A stretch of 62,541 nt of DNA. Source: Paraburkholderia kururiensis JCM 10599 = LMG 19447. Lineage in GTDB: Bacteria; Pseudomonadota; Gammaproteobacteria; Burkholderiales; Burkholderiaceae. The translations under genes and the position numbers were made by a program. This document shows, piece after piece, positions 43,956-52,430 of the stretch. Every line of letters starts with the position of its first letter. Within the stretch, counting starts at the first letter, position 1. Below the pieces are notes generated by a model. That model saw only the letters and a list, made by a program, of their open reading frames with translations, ran no database searches and was not told the DNA's origin. The stretch covers positions 1-62,541 of the forward strand of contig NZ_RJZE01000033.1 of the NCBI RefSeq assembly GCF_003986935.1. Reading direction: 5' to 3'.

Positions 43956-44540
43956 ATGGCATCAGTGAACAAGGTCATCCTCGTCGGCAATCTCGGCGCG
44001 GACCCCGAGGTGCGTTACATGCCCAGCGGCGACGCCGTGGCCAGCATCCGTCTTGCCACGACCGACCGCTATAAGGACCGGGCGTCGGGCGAGATGAAGG
44101 AAGCAACGGAGTGGCACCGCGTCGTCTTCTTCGGTCGCCTCGCAGAGATTGTCAGCGAGTACCTGAAGAAGGGATCGTCGGTCTACATCGAAGGGCGCAT
44201 CCGCACCCGCAAATGGCAGGCTCAGGACGGCACCGACCGTTACTCCACCGAAATCGTCGCGGACCAGATGCAGATGCTCGGCGGTCGCAGCGGCGGCGCC
44301 CAGCGCGATGCCGCAGGCGACAATGGTTTCGAGAGCACGTCGCAGGGCCGCGGCCAGCAGCCGTCGCGGGAGCAGCGTCATGACCCGCGGGCTACAACCG
44401 GAACGCGCGCACAGCCGCCGCAATCCTCAGCTGGTGGTGGCGCCGGTATGCGTGTGCCGGCCGGTGGTGGCTTCGACGAGATGTCGGACGACATTCCCTT
44501 CGGCCCGGCCTATGCCCGCGCGGCATGGTCTGCCATCTGA
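43956..44540 (+). CDS. ssb: Single-stranded DNA-binding protein
   Basis: 194 residues. Residues 1-110 are a standard SSB OB-fold (ASVNKVILVGNLGADPEVRY, EWHRVVFFGRLAEIVSEYLK, GSSVYIEGRIRTRKWQ, YSTEIVADQMQML). A Gly/Gln/Arg-rich linker follows. The acidic tip DDIPF, normally at the very end for partner binding, is followed here by 12 more residues (GPAYARAAWSAI). It coats single strands during replication or transfer; plasmid SSBs often sit in leading-region operons. Confidence 0.96.
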   Translation: MASVNKVILVGNLGADPEVRYMPSGDAVASIRLATTDRYKDRASGEMKEATEWHRVVFFGRLAEIVSEYLKKGSSVYIEGRIRTRKWQAQDGTDRYSTEIVADQMQMLGGRSGGAQRDAAGDNGFESTSQGRGQQPSREQRHDPRATTGTRAQPPQSSAGGGAGMRVPAGGGFDEMSDDIPFGPAYARAAWSAI

Positions 44541-44791
44541 TCCCGGAACCGCTCACCGTTCGGCATTGTTGATCCCGTAAATCCTCACCCATCGTCTTCG
44601 TGGCGCACCCTCCGGTGCGTCACGCGACGATCTTCCTGCCCGTGCGCGGTCCGCTGCGCACCCACCTGCTCTGCACATCGCAACCCTGTTCAAAGGAGTC
44701 GCCCGCGAGAGGCAGACGGCTCCTTTGAGCACGCGTTTCCCACGCCTGTCTCAGGCACCGACCCAATCCACTTCCACAACGGAGAGTGACT

Positions 44792-45931
44792 ATGAGTACA
44801 TCTGGACGCGGGCTGTCACCCGAGCAGTACGAGTGGCTGCAACGCAGGCTGAAGGAATTCACGCTCTCTCCGGAGGCATGGATTTCGACCTTGATGAGTT
44901 ATGGCATCGCCGCGAGCTACCTGACCGGAAAGGCGTGCGCCTGCCCGGTCTGCGGCGGAGACGACCGTTTTACCTACGACAACAAGCTGGGCCGTGGTGA
45001 CTGGATCTGTCGTCAGTGTGACGACGGCAGACCCATGGCAGGAGACGGGCTACAGCTTATCGCGCGAGTGAACCGCATCGGGCTCTTCCGATTGATGCGG
45101 CAACTCGACGGCGGCTCACCACCGCCGCCAGCGCGCCGCAGTGCGAACGTGAATGCCCCCGCGCCGAAGCGCAGGGCAAGTCCTGAATTCGCCGCGAAAT
45201 GGCTCAACGGCATCTGGAACAGCGCTCGCCTGCAGGCCGTGGGCGACCTCACGATGCGCTATCTGCACGAGCGGGTACCCGGCCTCACGGCCGGTCCGTC
45301 ACCGGCGCTGCGCTTGGGCATGCTGGAGTACAGGCATGACGACAAGGTGCTCGGCAAATGGCCTGGCATCGTTGCTCGCTTTGAGCTACCCGACGGGCGG
45401 CTTGGAACGCTGCACCGGACGTTCCTCGATCCGGTCAAGCCGGAGAAAGCGACGATCGTGGCGCCGGATGGCGAGATCCTTGATTCGAAGCTCAACGGCA
45501 TGACGCTCAACCCGCTCGCGGGCGGCGCCGTGCGCCTGATGGACCCGGTCGACGGTGAGATCGGTGTGGGGGAGGGACTCGAGACGGTGTACGGCGCTCA
45601 CATGGATTCGGGCGTGCCGGTCTGGTACTGCCTGAACCGCATCCACCTCTCCCAGTTCGTGGTGCCCGAAGGGATGGGTATCAAGGTCGTGCACGTCTTC
45701 ATGGACTTCGACCACGTCGATCCGAAGACGCGACAGTCGCCTGGTGTAGCGGCTGCGATGCTGCTCGCGAAGCGCCTGCGCGCGGAGGGCTACACGGTCG
45801 TGCTGCATCGTCCAAGGTTGCGCGGAACCGACTTCGCCGACCAGTGGAAAGCGCGATGGATCGCGGCGCGTGAAGCGCGATCCGCCGTTCGGCTTGCCAC
45901 ACATGCTGAACGTCGCACCCTGGCCATCTGA
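44792..45931 (+). CDS. Zinc-finger/Toprim DNA primase (plasmid type)
   Basis: 379 residues from ATG 44792 with GGAGAG upstream. A zinc finger of Cys51/54 and Cys73/76 (CPVCGGDDRF, then WICRQC) resembles P4 alpha/TraC-type primases. A central domain (MRYLHERVPGLTAGPSPALR, PGIVARFELPDGRLGTLHRT) leads to a Toprim domain with the catalytic Glu in VGEGLETVYGAH and the DxD in VFMDFDHVDP. It should prime lagging or newly transferred strands. The frame could start at GTG 44786. Confidence 0.88.
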   Translation: MSTSGRGLSPEQYEWLQRRLKEFTLSPEAWISTLMSYGIAASYLTGKACACPVCGGDDRFTYDNKLGRGDWICRQCDDGRPMAGDGLQLIARVNRIGLFRLMRQLDGGSPPPPARRSANVNAPAPKRRASPEFAAKWLNGIWNSARLQAVGDLTMRYLHERVPGLTAGPSPALRLGMLEYRHDDKVLGKWPGIVARFELPDGRLGTLHRTFLDPVKPEKATIVAPDGEILDSKLNGMTLNPLAGGAVRLMDPVDGEIGVGEGLETVYGAHMDSGVPVWYCLNRIHLSQFVVPEGMGIKVVHVFMDFDHVDPKTRQSPGVAAAMLLAKRLRAEGYTVVLHRPRLRGTDFADQWKARWIAAREARSAVRLATHAERRTLAI

Positions 45932-46030
45932 TTGACCGCCGGCCTGTCCGGCGCATTTCGTGAACCAGCCCGGTGGGGATTCGTCCCCGCCGGGGACATT
46001 CCGTCGGGCTCTTTTCCTTTGAGGCAGAAA

Positions 46031-46237
46031 ATGAGCTATTTCCAGATGATCGTTGGCAAGCGATTTACGATTGTCGCGACCGACGGCAACCGGCCGGTAT
46101 GCAAATCCGAGGCGGTCGCGTTCGACGTGTTCGATCGGAATGCGTGCAGGACTGTTGCCGAAGGGCAGCCGTTCGAAGCGGCATTCGACTTCTGCACCGC
46201 GCGGCTCGCAATCAAGGCAGCCAGGCCTCTGCAGTAA
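46031..46237 (+). CDS. Small hypothetical protein at the end of the primase operon
   Basis: 68 residues (MSYFQMIVGKRFTIVATDG, then KAARPLQ) from ATG 46031 after GAGGCAG. Compact and soluble, two Cys, no recognised motif. The 100-base leader carries GC-rich hairpins. A very strong terminator follows 18 bases after the stop. Confidence 0.6.
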   Translation: MSYFQMIVGKRFTIVATDGNRPVCKSEAVAFDVFDRNACRTVAEGQPFEAAFDFCTARLAIKAARPLQ

Positions 46238-46254
46238 TTTCTCCCCTGAAACGA

Positions 46255-46295
46255 CGGCGGGTCCCACAGCAACTGTGGGACCCGCCGTTTTTTTT
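46255..46295 (+). terminator. Strong rho-independent terminator
   Basis: A perfect 15-bp stem with a three-base loop (CGGCGGGTCCCACAG on the left arm), followed by eight T. It closes the SSB/primase operon and separates it from the convergent ParM operon. Confidence 0.95.
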
Positions 46296-46310
46296 CGTCT
46301 GTGCTGAGCG

Positions 46311-46562
46311 CTAGCGTCCGAGTCGCGTCCACCAGACAAACACGCGCAGCGCGCCGAGAAGGACGTACCAGCCGCCTACCGCCCAGAAGAGGGCGATCTC
46401 GATAACGATGAAGGCCACGGTGGTGAAGTGCCTGAAGCCATGTTCGTACAGGACAACCATGATGGGGATGGCCAGGAGGCATGCCGCGGCGACGGCCGCG
46501 CGACGCGCCAGCCAGTGCCAGCCCATGAAAGCGGCCCATGCCTTTGCGAGGAAGTCCATCAT
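46311..46562 (-). CDS. Small membrane protein in the ParM operon
   Basis: 83 residues from the ATGATG at 46562, overlapping the previous stop by 4 bases. Two to three hydrophobic stretches (RRAAVAAACLLAIPIMVVLY, AFIVIEIALFWAVGGWYVLL). Unknown function; translationally coupled to the 50-residue membrane protein upstream. Confidence 0.55.
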   Translation of the reverse strand: MMDFLAKAWAAFMGWHWLARRAAVAAACLLAIPIMVVLYEHGFRHFTTVAFIVIEIALFWAVGGWYVLLGALRVFVWWTRLGR

Positions 46563-46711
46563 TCGGTCCCGCGTTGCTGATACGCATCGAGCAGGCAGCC
46601 GACCTTCCAGCCGGCAACGACGGCGGCCACGCACGCGGCGATGAACAGCCAGGTCAGCGGCTCTGTCAGGCGCTGGCCGTGAAGGATCGCGTTCACAAGC
46701 TGGTATTCCAT
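46559..46711 (-). CDS. Very small membrane protein
   Basis: 50 residues: MEYQLVNAILHGQRLTEPLT, then WLFIAACVAAVVAGWKVGCL and a polar end (LDAYQQRGTE). GGAGA lies 7 bases before ATG 46711. One membrane segment. In operon with its neighbour; function unknown. Confidence 0.5.
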   Translation of the reverse strand: MEYQLVNAILHGQRLTEPLTWLFIAACVAAVVAGWKVGCLLDAYQQRGTE

Positions 46712-46814
46712 CTGCGTTCTCCGTTTATGCGGTCTTGCACTGGCGAACGATCGTTGATCATATCCCCAGCGCATTGATTTATCTTCGCACACCGCGCCCA
46801 AAGTCAACCGCGGA

Positions 46815-47186
46815 TCAGTCGAGGTATCCCGCCAGCTGGCTGCCGATCGCGTCGCCAACCATCGGGTCGACATCGACCGAGCCTCCCAGGCGCAGCGCCT
46901 GGATGCCCTGGGCTGGGCCTCCCGGACTTCGCGGGATGGGGAGCGCGTCGCCGCCGACGTCGGATTCAAACGAAGGCTCGCGCCCGGCCGCATGCGATGC
47001 TGGTCCGCCCGCCCGTGTGCTTTCCGGCAACAGCTCGCCCGTCAATTCAAGCCGCAACACCTTCTCTGCGAGCGCGCGCAGCACGGCAGCCCGCTCGCGG
47101 GCCGTTGCACACTGGCCCAGTCTCGCATGAAGCAGGGGGCAGACGAGTGGATTGATCGTCACCGCCATTTCGTACGTGTCGCTCAT
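46815..47186 (-). CDS. Protein coupled to the ParM-like gene (ParR/StbB position)
   Basis: 123 residues from ATG 47186, overlapping the parM stop (ATGA). The N-terminal ~55 residues are helical (INPLVCPLLHARLGQCATAR, AAVLRALAEKVLRLELTG); the rest is Gly/Pro-rich and polar, ending GSQLAGYLD. Actin-type plasmid partition operons carry a small adaptor (ParR, StbB) right after parM that binds the centromere; position suggests that role, but no ribbon-helix-helix motif is evident. Confidence 0.55.
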   Translation of the reverse strand: MSDTYEMAVTINPLVCPLLHARLGQCATARERAAVLRALAEKVLRLELTGELLPESTRAGGPASHAAGREPSFESDVGGDALPIPRSPGGPAQGIQALRLGGSVDVDPMVGDAIGSQLAGYLD

Positions 47187-48193
47187 GCTGCGCGCCGCTC
47201 CCGTGCGAGGAGTGCCTCCCCGATGATCAGAAAGCCGCGGGCGTTCGCGAGGCATGGTGAATCGATCAGTTCGATGACGACGCGCGGGAACGCTTCGCGG
47301 ATCGCCGCGGCGTAGAGCGCGGCACCGCCTCCCGAGAGGATGATCGAGCGCACGTTCGGGAGCCTTCCCACGCTGGTCTGCATTTCCTTCACGACGCCTG
47401 TAATAACCGGCTCCGCGCGTTTGAGGTACGGGGCCAAGGCGATGTCCTTTCCATAGAAGAAGAACGGCTTCTGTTCCCGAAGCGCCTTGTCGATAAGCTC
47501 GATGCTGTCCACCTCCTCGCCTTCGTCGCGCGCGATCAGATTCGCGATGCGCTGCGAGATCTGCGATGCTCCGCCCGGCATTCCACCGCTGAGCTTGTCG
47601 TCCATGGTCAGGCCGTTCGCGTACACCCAGTCCGTCGTGAAATATCCGACGTCCACGACCAGATGCGCGTCGCTCCCACCGAAGCCTCCCGGACGTGCGC
47701 TCGTAGCAAGCACGAGTGACCCCAGGGGCTGCGGGATCACGATGACCTTGTCGATCACAACAGGCCCGAACCCGAAGTCATGCTCACCGGCGAAACGCTC
47801 CTTGAGTGCGGCAGCGAACTTCTTCATGTTGTGCACAGGGAGCCCGAGCACGAGCCGGTCGATGTGCGTGACGCCCGCGAAGTGGATCGCACCGAAGAGC
47901 AGCGCAGCGTAGTTGTTCGTCAGGACATAGTCGTCGGCGAGTGCGCGCCCCGTCTTGCCATAGGCGGCCGTGAGTGAGACGTCGGGACCGACCTCATACT
48001 CGATCTGGTCGACGATGACGGTAGCGACCTTGCGGGACTTCAGGACGCCCTCGCCGTATCCCGCTAGCGCACGGCTCGCGGCGAGCGGCGCGAGCGAAGG
48101 GAACATGCCTGTCGCGACAGTACCGCTGGCCGCACGGTATGCATATTTAGTATTGCCGTAGCCGACGTCGATTGCGAAGACGGGGGTTTTCAT
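47183..48193 (-). CDS. parM: ParM/StbA-like plasmid actin (PRTRC protein D type)
   Basis: 336 residues of the actin-like ATPase fold: phosphate-1 VFAIDVGYGNTKYAY (residues ~5-19), the connecting LVLGLPVHNMKKFAAALK, phosphate-2 LVVDVGYFTTDWVY, then GGMPGGASQISQRIANLIAR and the adenosine motif SIILSGGGAALYAAAIREAF. ParM-like filaments push plasmid copies apart. Proteins of this type are also a member (D) of PRTRC cassettes; here it is 7.5 kb from the rest of the cassette. Repeats upstream may be its centromere or operator. Confidence 0.9.
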   Translation of the reverse strand: MKTPVFAIDVGYGNTKYAYRAASGTVATGMFPSLAPLAASRALAGYGEGVLKSRKVATVIVDQIEYEVGPDVSLTAAYGKTGRALADDYVLTNNYAALLFGAIHFAGVTHIDRLVLGLPVHNMKKFAAALKERFAGEHDFGFGPVVIDKVIVIPQPLGSLVLATSARPGGFGGSDAHLVVDVGYFTTDWVYANGLTMDDKLSGGMPGGASQISQRIANLIARDEGEEVDSIELIDKALREQKPFFFYGKDIALAPYLKRAEPVITGVVKEMQTSVGRLPNVRSIILSGGGAALYAAAIREAFPRVVIELIDSPCLANARGFLIIGEALLARERRAA

Positions 48194-48240
48194 GGAAGTG
48201 TGTTCCTCAGACAGGTTGGGCCGGATTCACTGCCAAAGCC

Positions 48241-48390
48241 GGACATAATCTCCGGCTTCGTTGGCGGGCCAATGGCGAAGTCGTACATAAAGTCGGAGAT
48301 ACCGATCAGCGTCCGGGGAATCTCCGACATAAGCCCGGAGATTGCGATGGACTGCCAGGCAACTCCGGGATGAACTCCGACATTGCGATG
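48241..48390. repeat. CTCCG/CGGAG repeats upstream of the ParM-like operon
   Basis: A motif like TCCGACATAA with CGGAGATT recurs: GGACATAATCTCCGG (48241), GTACATAAAGTCGGAGAT (48283), an inverted pair AATCTCCG / CGGAGATT around ACATAAGCC (48319-48343), and AACTCCGACATTGCGATG (48373). The first copy is 48 bases before the parM start. Clustered direct and inverted repeats here fit a parC-like centromere and operator. Confidence 0.6.
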
Positions 48391-48606
48391 ACCAGTCTAG
48401 CGAGCGGCGTGAGAAGTCAAGTCGGCGAAAGCAGACGCGTTCCGGCGAGCTTTTGGATGTGTGCACTTGCGGCGGCCGGCTATTCTTGGCAATATCTGCC
48501 GCGTCCCTGACGCATCGACCTGAAGTGCAACGCGCTTTCGTGCGTCCTCAATCTGGCCTCCTTGGCCGTCGCCCCCGCCCGCGAGGGCACGCTTTTTCCC
48601 CACTGT

Positions 48607-48636
48607 CCGCGTTCCATTGTGACGCGGCTTTTTTTT
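48607..48636 (+). terminator. Rho-independent terminator on the plus strand, no gene upstream
   Basis: Stem CCGCGT / ACGCGG with a nine-base loop, then eight T. The plus strand between the divergent parM start and this hairpin has no convincing ORF, so it may end a short non-coding transcript. Confidence 0.7.
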
Positions 48637-48639
48637 CAA

Positions 48640-49345
48640 TCGAATCAAGTCCACGGTGATCCACCATGAGGACCACCGGACAGTGCGATATCCATACGAT
48701 CGGCGGGTGTCCGCCGCGATGATGCGCAATGAGGAAATGTGGACGCGGACAGCCGGACAGTTCGCGACCTGCCTCATGTGCACTACACACGTCCTTTCAG
48801 CACACCACGCTGGGTGCGTTCAGGAGGCCCGATACACCGCGGCTGACGTGAACGTGCTTTGGGACGGGGGAGATCCTGCGCGCTGGCTACGCCGGCGTTT
48901 CGCGACTCCCTGAACGGAAGACAGACCGGTTCGCGCGACCGAGACCAGAACAGCGCAACAGGAATTGCCCGGCAGTTGACCCGGGCGCGGTTGGCCCGCG
49001 AAAGCGTGCTCCGCGCCCAGACGCAGGTATGCGTCCGGGGTCGGTCGGGTAGCCACGGCAGGCGGAAGTCAGCAGTAGAGGCGGGCAGAGTATGCGCGAA
49101 GCGCAATGCCCCGCGCCGCAGCAGGTGGACAGTCGGAACGCATCTCTTCCGTGCGTCGGGCTGATCGGATGGAATCGCTAAAGGCAGGGAAGGCAGCAAA
49201 CCCCACGCCGGGGGCAACGGCGAAGCCGCGTGGCAGGCGGCGCGTAGATCGGGCTGCGAACGAGGGTACCCGACGCCAGGCAGGGCGTCGCCCGCGCGCA
49301 GCATAACATGGCCGGGGACAAGACCCGGCTGGTAGCGGAGTGTGT
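48640..49345 (+). ncRNA. Candidate long structured RNA or leader upstream of the integrase
   Basis: About 700 bases without a credible ORF; the frames that exist are Arg- or Pro/Arg-rich. It is dense in short perfect hairpins: CGGCGG-gtgt-CCGCCG (48701), CGCTGGC-tac-GCCGGCG (48881, one wobble), CGGT/ACCG (48927), GACGCA-ggta-TGCGTC (49020), GACGCC-aggcag-GGCGTC (49272) and GCCGGG-gacaaga-CCCGGC (49311-49329), the last ending 16 bases before the integrase ATG. A terminator lies just before it and an integrase just after, so it is either a long regulated leader or an independent structured RNA. No known RNA class was recognised. Confidence 0.4.
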
Positions 49346-50476
49346 ATGGCAGCGATCCTGAATATACGGGCGGTCGTACGTGGGCATCGCCTGACGCCGC
49401 CAATGGCGGAGGCGTTGATCCGGCTGTTCGGCGAACACGTGTCGGCGGTGCACAGCACGACACGCATCAGCACGAAGGCCCTCTCGATCAAGACGCAGGA
49501 GCGCCGCACGAGCGCGATCTGCAGGGCGTTCGTGGAGTTGCGCGAAGGCGGCTTCGCGCTCGCGAGCCCGTGGAACCTGCGAAGCAAACACGTGGCCTGG
49601 CTGGTGTCGAAGTGGGTCGGGGAGGGCCAGTCCGGTGGCACGATCGAAAACAAGCTGACGTACCTGCGCGCACTGGCGGACTGGATGAGCAAGACCGGCG
49701 TCGTGGGTACGCTTGGAGACTACGTGGACCGGCGTGAGCACGGCCTTGTGCGCTCGTATGTCGCCGAGGCGGACAGGTCGTGGGCAGCCAACGGCGTGAA
49801 CGCGACGGAGAAAATTGAGGAGATCGCGCAGACGTGCCCGCGCGTCGCCGTGCAGCTGAAGCTGCAGGCGGCGTTCGGCCTTCGTCTTGAGGAGAGTTTC
49901 ATGCTTCAGCCGCTGCGTGCAGTCAGGGATACAGGGTTTCTGGCGGTCACACGGGGAACGAAGGGAGGGCGGGCACGCGACGTTCCGCTCGATGCGAAGA
50001 TGGCGGTGCTCGAAGAGGCCGCGCGCTTCAGCAATCCGGTTACGGGTTCGACCGTACCCGAGGACCGCACGTTGAAGCAGTGGCGTGACTGGTATTACTA
50101 CGTGATGGACCGGCACGGAATCACGAAGGCCGGACTTGGTGTGACAAGCCACGGTCTGCGCCACCAGTATCTGCAGGAGCTGTACGAGAAGATGACCGGT
50201 GTAGCGGCACCGGTCAAGCAGGTGGGGACGCGCCCTGATCCCGCATTGCATGCAGAGGCGATGCGCAGGGTGGTCGAAGCGGCCGGCCATAGTCGCGTGA
50301 CCAAGGCCAATGCGTACCTGTCGACGTTCGCCCGGCAGGAGCGGCTCGCGAAACCATTGGTGACATTGGCGCAAGCCGCGATGGCGCTCCAGGCTGCGGG
50401 CGGCAACAAATCGCACGCGGCGGCTGCACTTGGGATTTCGCGCCAGGCGCTTTACCGGCTACTTGCGTCTGGATGA
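49346..50476 (+). CDS. Tyrosine recombinase with C-terminal Fis-type helix-turn-helix
   Basis: 376 residues from ATG 49346. The N-terminal core-binding domain (TRISTKALSIKTQERRTSAI, KLTYLRALADWMSKTGVV) is followed by a catalytic domain with Arg180 (FGLRLEES), His269-x-x-Arg272 (SHGLRHQYLQE), His315 (AAGHSRV) and Tyr324 (ANAYLS), so all active-site residues are present. The last ~40 residues form a Fis/HTH_8-like motif (NKSHAAAALGISRQALYRLL), an unusual addition. Roles may include dimer resolution or integration. It is the only intact recombinase in the window. Confidence 0.88.
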   Translation: MAAILNIRAVVRGHRLTPPMAEALIRLFGEHVSAVHSTTRISTKALSIKTQERRTSAICRAFVELREGGFALASPWNLRSKHVAWLVSKWVGEGQSGGTIENKLTYLRALADWMSKTGVVGTLGDYVDRREHGLVRSYVAEADRSWAANGVNATEKIEEIAQTCPRVAVQLKLQAAFGLRLEESFMLQPLRAVRDTGFLAVTRGTKGGRARDVPLDAKMAVLEEAARFSNPVTGSTVPEDRTLKQWRDWYYYVMDRHGITKAGLGVTSHGLRHQYLQELYEKMTGVAAPVKQVGTRPDPALHAEAMRRVVEAAGHSRVTKANAYLSTFARQERLAKPLVTLAQAAMALQAAGGNKSHAAAALGISRQALYRLLASG

Positions 50477-50601
50477 GCAGAGCAGTTCGTGAATGGGCGC
50501 CAAACAACGAACGATATGGGATAGGCCCATGACCCCGCAGGATCGAGAATATGACCTGTCTCTCGGTTCTGGCGCCTCTCCGACAAAGCCAGAACAAGCT
50601 T

Positions 50602-50632
50602 GGACCGGCCCGCGTGGCCGGTCCTTTTTTTT
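50602..50632 (+). terminator. Rho-independent terminator after the integrase
   Basis: A perfect 9-bp stem GGACCGGCC / GGCCGGTCC with loop CGCGT, then eight T. Before it, GTTCTGGC / GCCAGAAC forms another 8-bp stem (about 50563-50594). It ends the integrase transcript. Confidence 0.92.
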
Positions 50633-50757
50633 GAGATATTCCGGGATCTCCGCAGACGTGGAACTTCCCGCCAACAGAGGTTCAATCGTCAGCGCTCAGG
50701 TATCGACCGAAATGCGAACTGCGTCGATACTGGCGGAGTATCAAGGCATCTACCTCA

Positions 50758-51306
50758 TCAATGCGGAATACCTTGCGGGTGAAGAACCAGGGCGAAAAGC
50801 TCTTGCGCTCGCGTTTCGCTGATTCCGCTATGAAAGTCGATCGATAACGGATGGTTCGTCTGCTCAAGCTCGACAAGTGGCCTGTTCGTCCCTGCCTGTG
50901 GGAACGTGCGAGCCTTTAAGCCCACCATCGACGGATAGCCCGGAAGTTGATTTGCTAGCCAGCTGAAGTACGGTCCGCCGGGATCGCCCGATGCAAGCCT
51001 GGTCTCATAGTCCCTGAAGTTGTGCTCGCTAAGCGAAACCCATACTCCCCACAAGAACGGCTCTGCGGCACCCATGATCGGAATCTCCAGGCATGCCCGC
51101 GCGAAGAAATACCGACCGTCGATGACACAAAGGTCTTCACTCCACCAGGCGCGCGCCTCTCTGTCCGCCTCCGCTATCTCCAGTAAATATCCGGGGACCT
51201 TGAAGCCGATGCTGGGCTCCCCTTCGTGCCATTCCGAACATTGCGAGCACTTGAATCTCAACACACCCATTCGATCTCTCGCATTATCTGTGTTGTGGTC
51301 CGCCAT
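50758..51306 (-). CDS. DUF2199-type hypothetical protein
   Basis: 182 residues from ATG 51306. It begins with a zinc-ribbon-like start (RFKCSQCSEWHEGEPSIGFK), continues with DGRYFFARACLEIPIMGAAE and FLWGVWVSLSEHNFRDYETR, and ends LVLHPQGIPH. The CxxC near the N-terminus and the later 'LEIPI...WGVWVSLS' pattern match the DUF2199 family of unknown function. Common as accessory cargo; its neighbours give no further clue. Confidence 0.75.
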   Translation of the reverse strand: MADHNTDNARDRMGVLRFKCSQCSEWHEGEPSIGFKVPGYLLEIAEADREARAWWSEDLCVIDGRYFFARACLEIPIMGAAEPFLWGVWVSLSEHNFRDYETRLASGDPGGPYFSWLANQLPGYPSMVGLKARTFPQAGTNRPLVELEQTNHPLSIDFHSGISETRAQELFALVLHPQGIPH

Positions 51307-51408
51307 TGTCGCCAGTCCTGGAATCGACGTCGAACGACCCTTCATTCCAAACGCCGACGTTCCTCCAGTGCGGACCCCATGGTATGAACGCTTTGTTCGC
51401 GTTGCTCC

Positions 51409-52080
51409 CTACCAGCGGTCTCGGTCGGGCAGCGAATCGACTCCGACCGCGATCCGGTCCTCGAAGAGCAGCTCGTCGTCGTCCGACGGTGAGTAGATGC
51501 GCGGGAACTCGGCGTAGCGCTCACCCTCCATTTCAACCCATTTGGCGAGCTGCACGAGCTTGCGGTATCGGGCGGCATCCATGAGGACGGGCGCGATGGG
51601 CCAGCCGTCGAAGGTCACGATCGTGGCATCGATCAGGCGACGCGCGATCATCGCGAAAACGGGGCCCATCTCCTCCCAGTTCTGCTTTGTGCGTGATAGC
51701 AGGTCGAGGACGGCCGGAATGTCGGCCGCACCGATCTCGCGTTCAACGAGCCGCTGCAGGTCTGTCTTGTCGGTCTCGGGTCGGTTAAGCCGGCGGTTCC
51801 ATATTTCAGCGACGCGGTCCTTCGCGGCGCGCTCGTCGGGTTCAATGGGCTCCCACGGTGTCTGCATGCCACACTCGGCGCAGTAAACGCACACCAGATG
51901 CTCCGTCGGCGGAGCTTCGGGGGGCCGTGGCACGCGGTCCCCAATGCGGGGGGGGCCAGCGAGCCGTCCCCACTCGGTATAGTCGAATTTGGGGTCGGGA
52001 AGGAAGGAGGTAAGGCGTTGGGAGCGGCCGAGGGTGGGGCGGCCGCCGCAGTGGTCGCAGGGGATGAGCTGCTCGTACAT
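51409..52080 (-). CDS. Protein with N-terminal Lar-like zinc ribbon
   Basis: About 223 residues from ATG 52080 (the frame extends to 52233 without a better start). The N-terminus (EQLIPCDHCGGRPTLG, VYCAECGMQTPW, AAKDRVAEIWNRR) has the spacing of Lar/restriction-alleviation-type proteins: CxxCGG, a second CxxCG and a closing WNRR. The remaining ~130 residues form a helical domain (FAMIARRLIDATIVTFDGWP, YRKLVQLAKWVEMEGERYAE) plus an acidic end. Lar proteins relieve type I restriction, which would help an incoming plasmid; that link is inferred from the motif only. Confidence 0.65.
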   Translation of the reverse strand: MYEQLIPCDHCGGRPTLGRSQRLTSFLPDPKFDYTEWGRLAGPPRIGDRVPRPPEAPPTEHLVCVYCAECGMQTPWEPIEPDERAAKDRVAEIWNRRLNRPETDKTDLQRLVEREIGAADIPAVLDLLSRTKQNWEEMGPVFAMIARRLIDATIVTFDGWPIAPVLMDAARYRKLVQLAKWVEMEGERYAEFPRIYSPSDDDELLFEDRIAVGVDSLPDRDRW

Positions 52081-52430
52081 GGCGATTGGCTTGAATGGTT
52101 GCCCGCCATTATCCACACTGTGTTTCAAAACCGAAAGGTGGGCGTCAACTCCCGGCTCGCGCCATTCAAACTGGATATGGAAGCAACCGGAGAAAGCGAG
52201 GGCATCCCCGTCTGAGCGTGTGGAGCTCGTCACCGAGCATTATGTCGTCCATCGTTACGCCTGCGCTTCGCGTGGACCGAGTATTTTGTCCCTGGTGCCC
52301 GTCATGCGGTTCGCATCCGACCCTTGGTCGCGAATCGAGGTGCTACGTCGCCCATTCGTATATCGCTGCTTCGCAGACAGTGGACGGGACCGGCGTGAGC
52401 GCTTTATGGCCTCCCGCGTGCCGGGCAAAG
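52081..52430. other. Intergenic region, nothing recognised
   Basis: About 350 bases between two minus-strand genes. Small frames here are Arg/Ser-rich and without ribosome sites. No repeats or terminators stand out. Confidence 0.4.

Noticed and set aside
48500..48640. Possible C4-type antisense RNA
   Set aside because: No clear match to the known C4 structure from memory; kept only as a possible unnamed small RNA.
48783..49463. 226-codon minus-strand frame upstream of the integrase
   Set aside because: Pro/Arg/Ser-rich, no ribosome site, and the region is better explained as structured non-coding DNA or RNA.
50493..50822. 109-codon plus-strand frame after the integrase
   Set aside because: It reads straight through a strong terminator (50602-50632).
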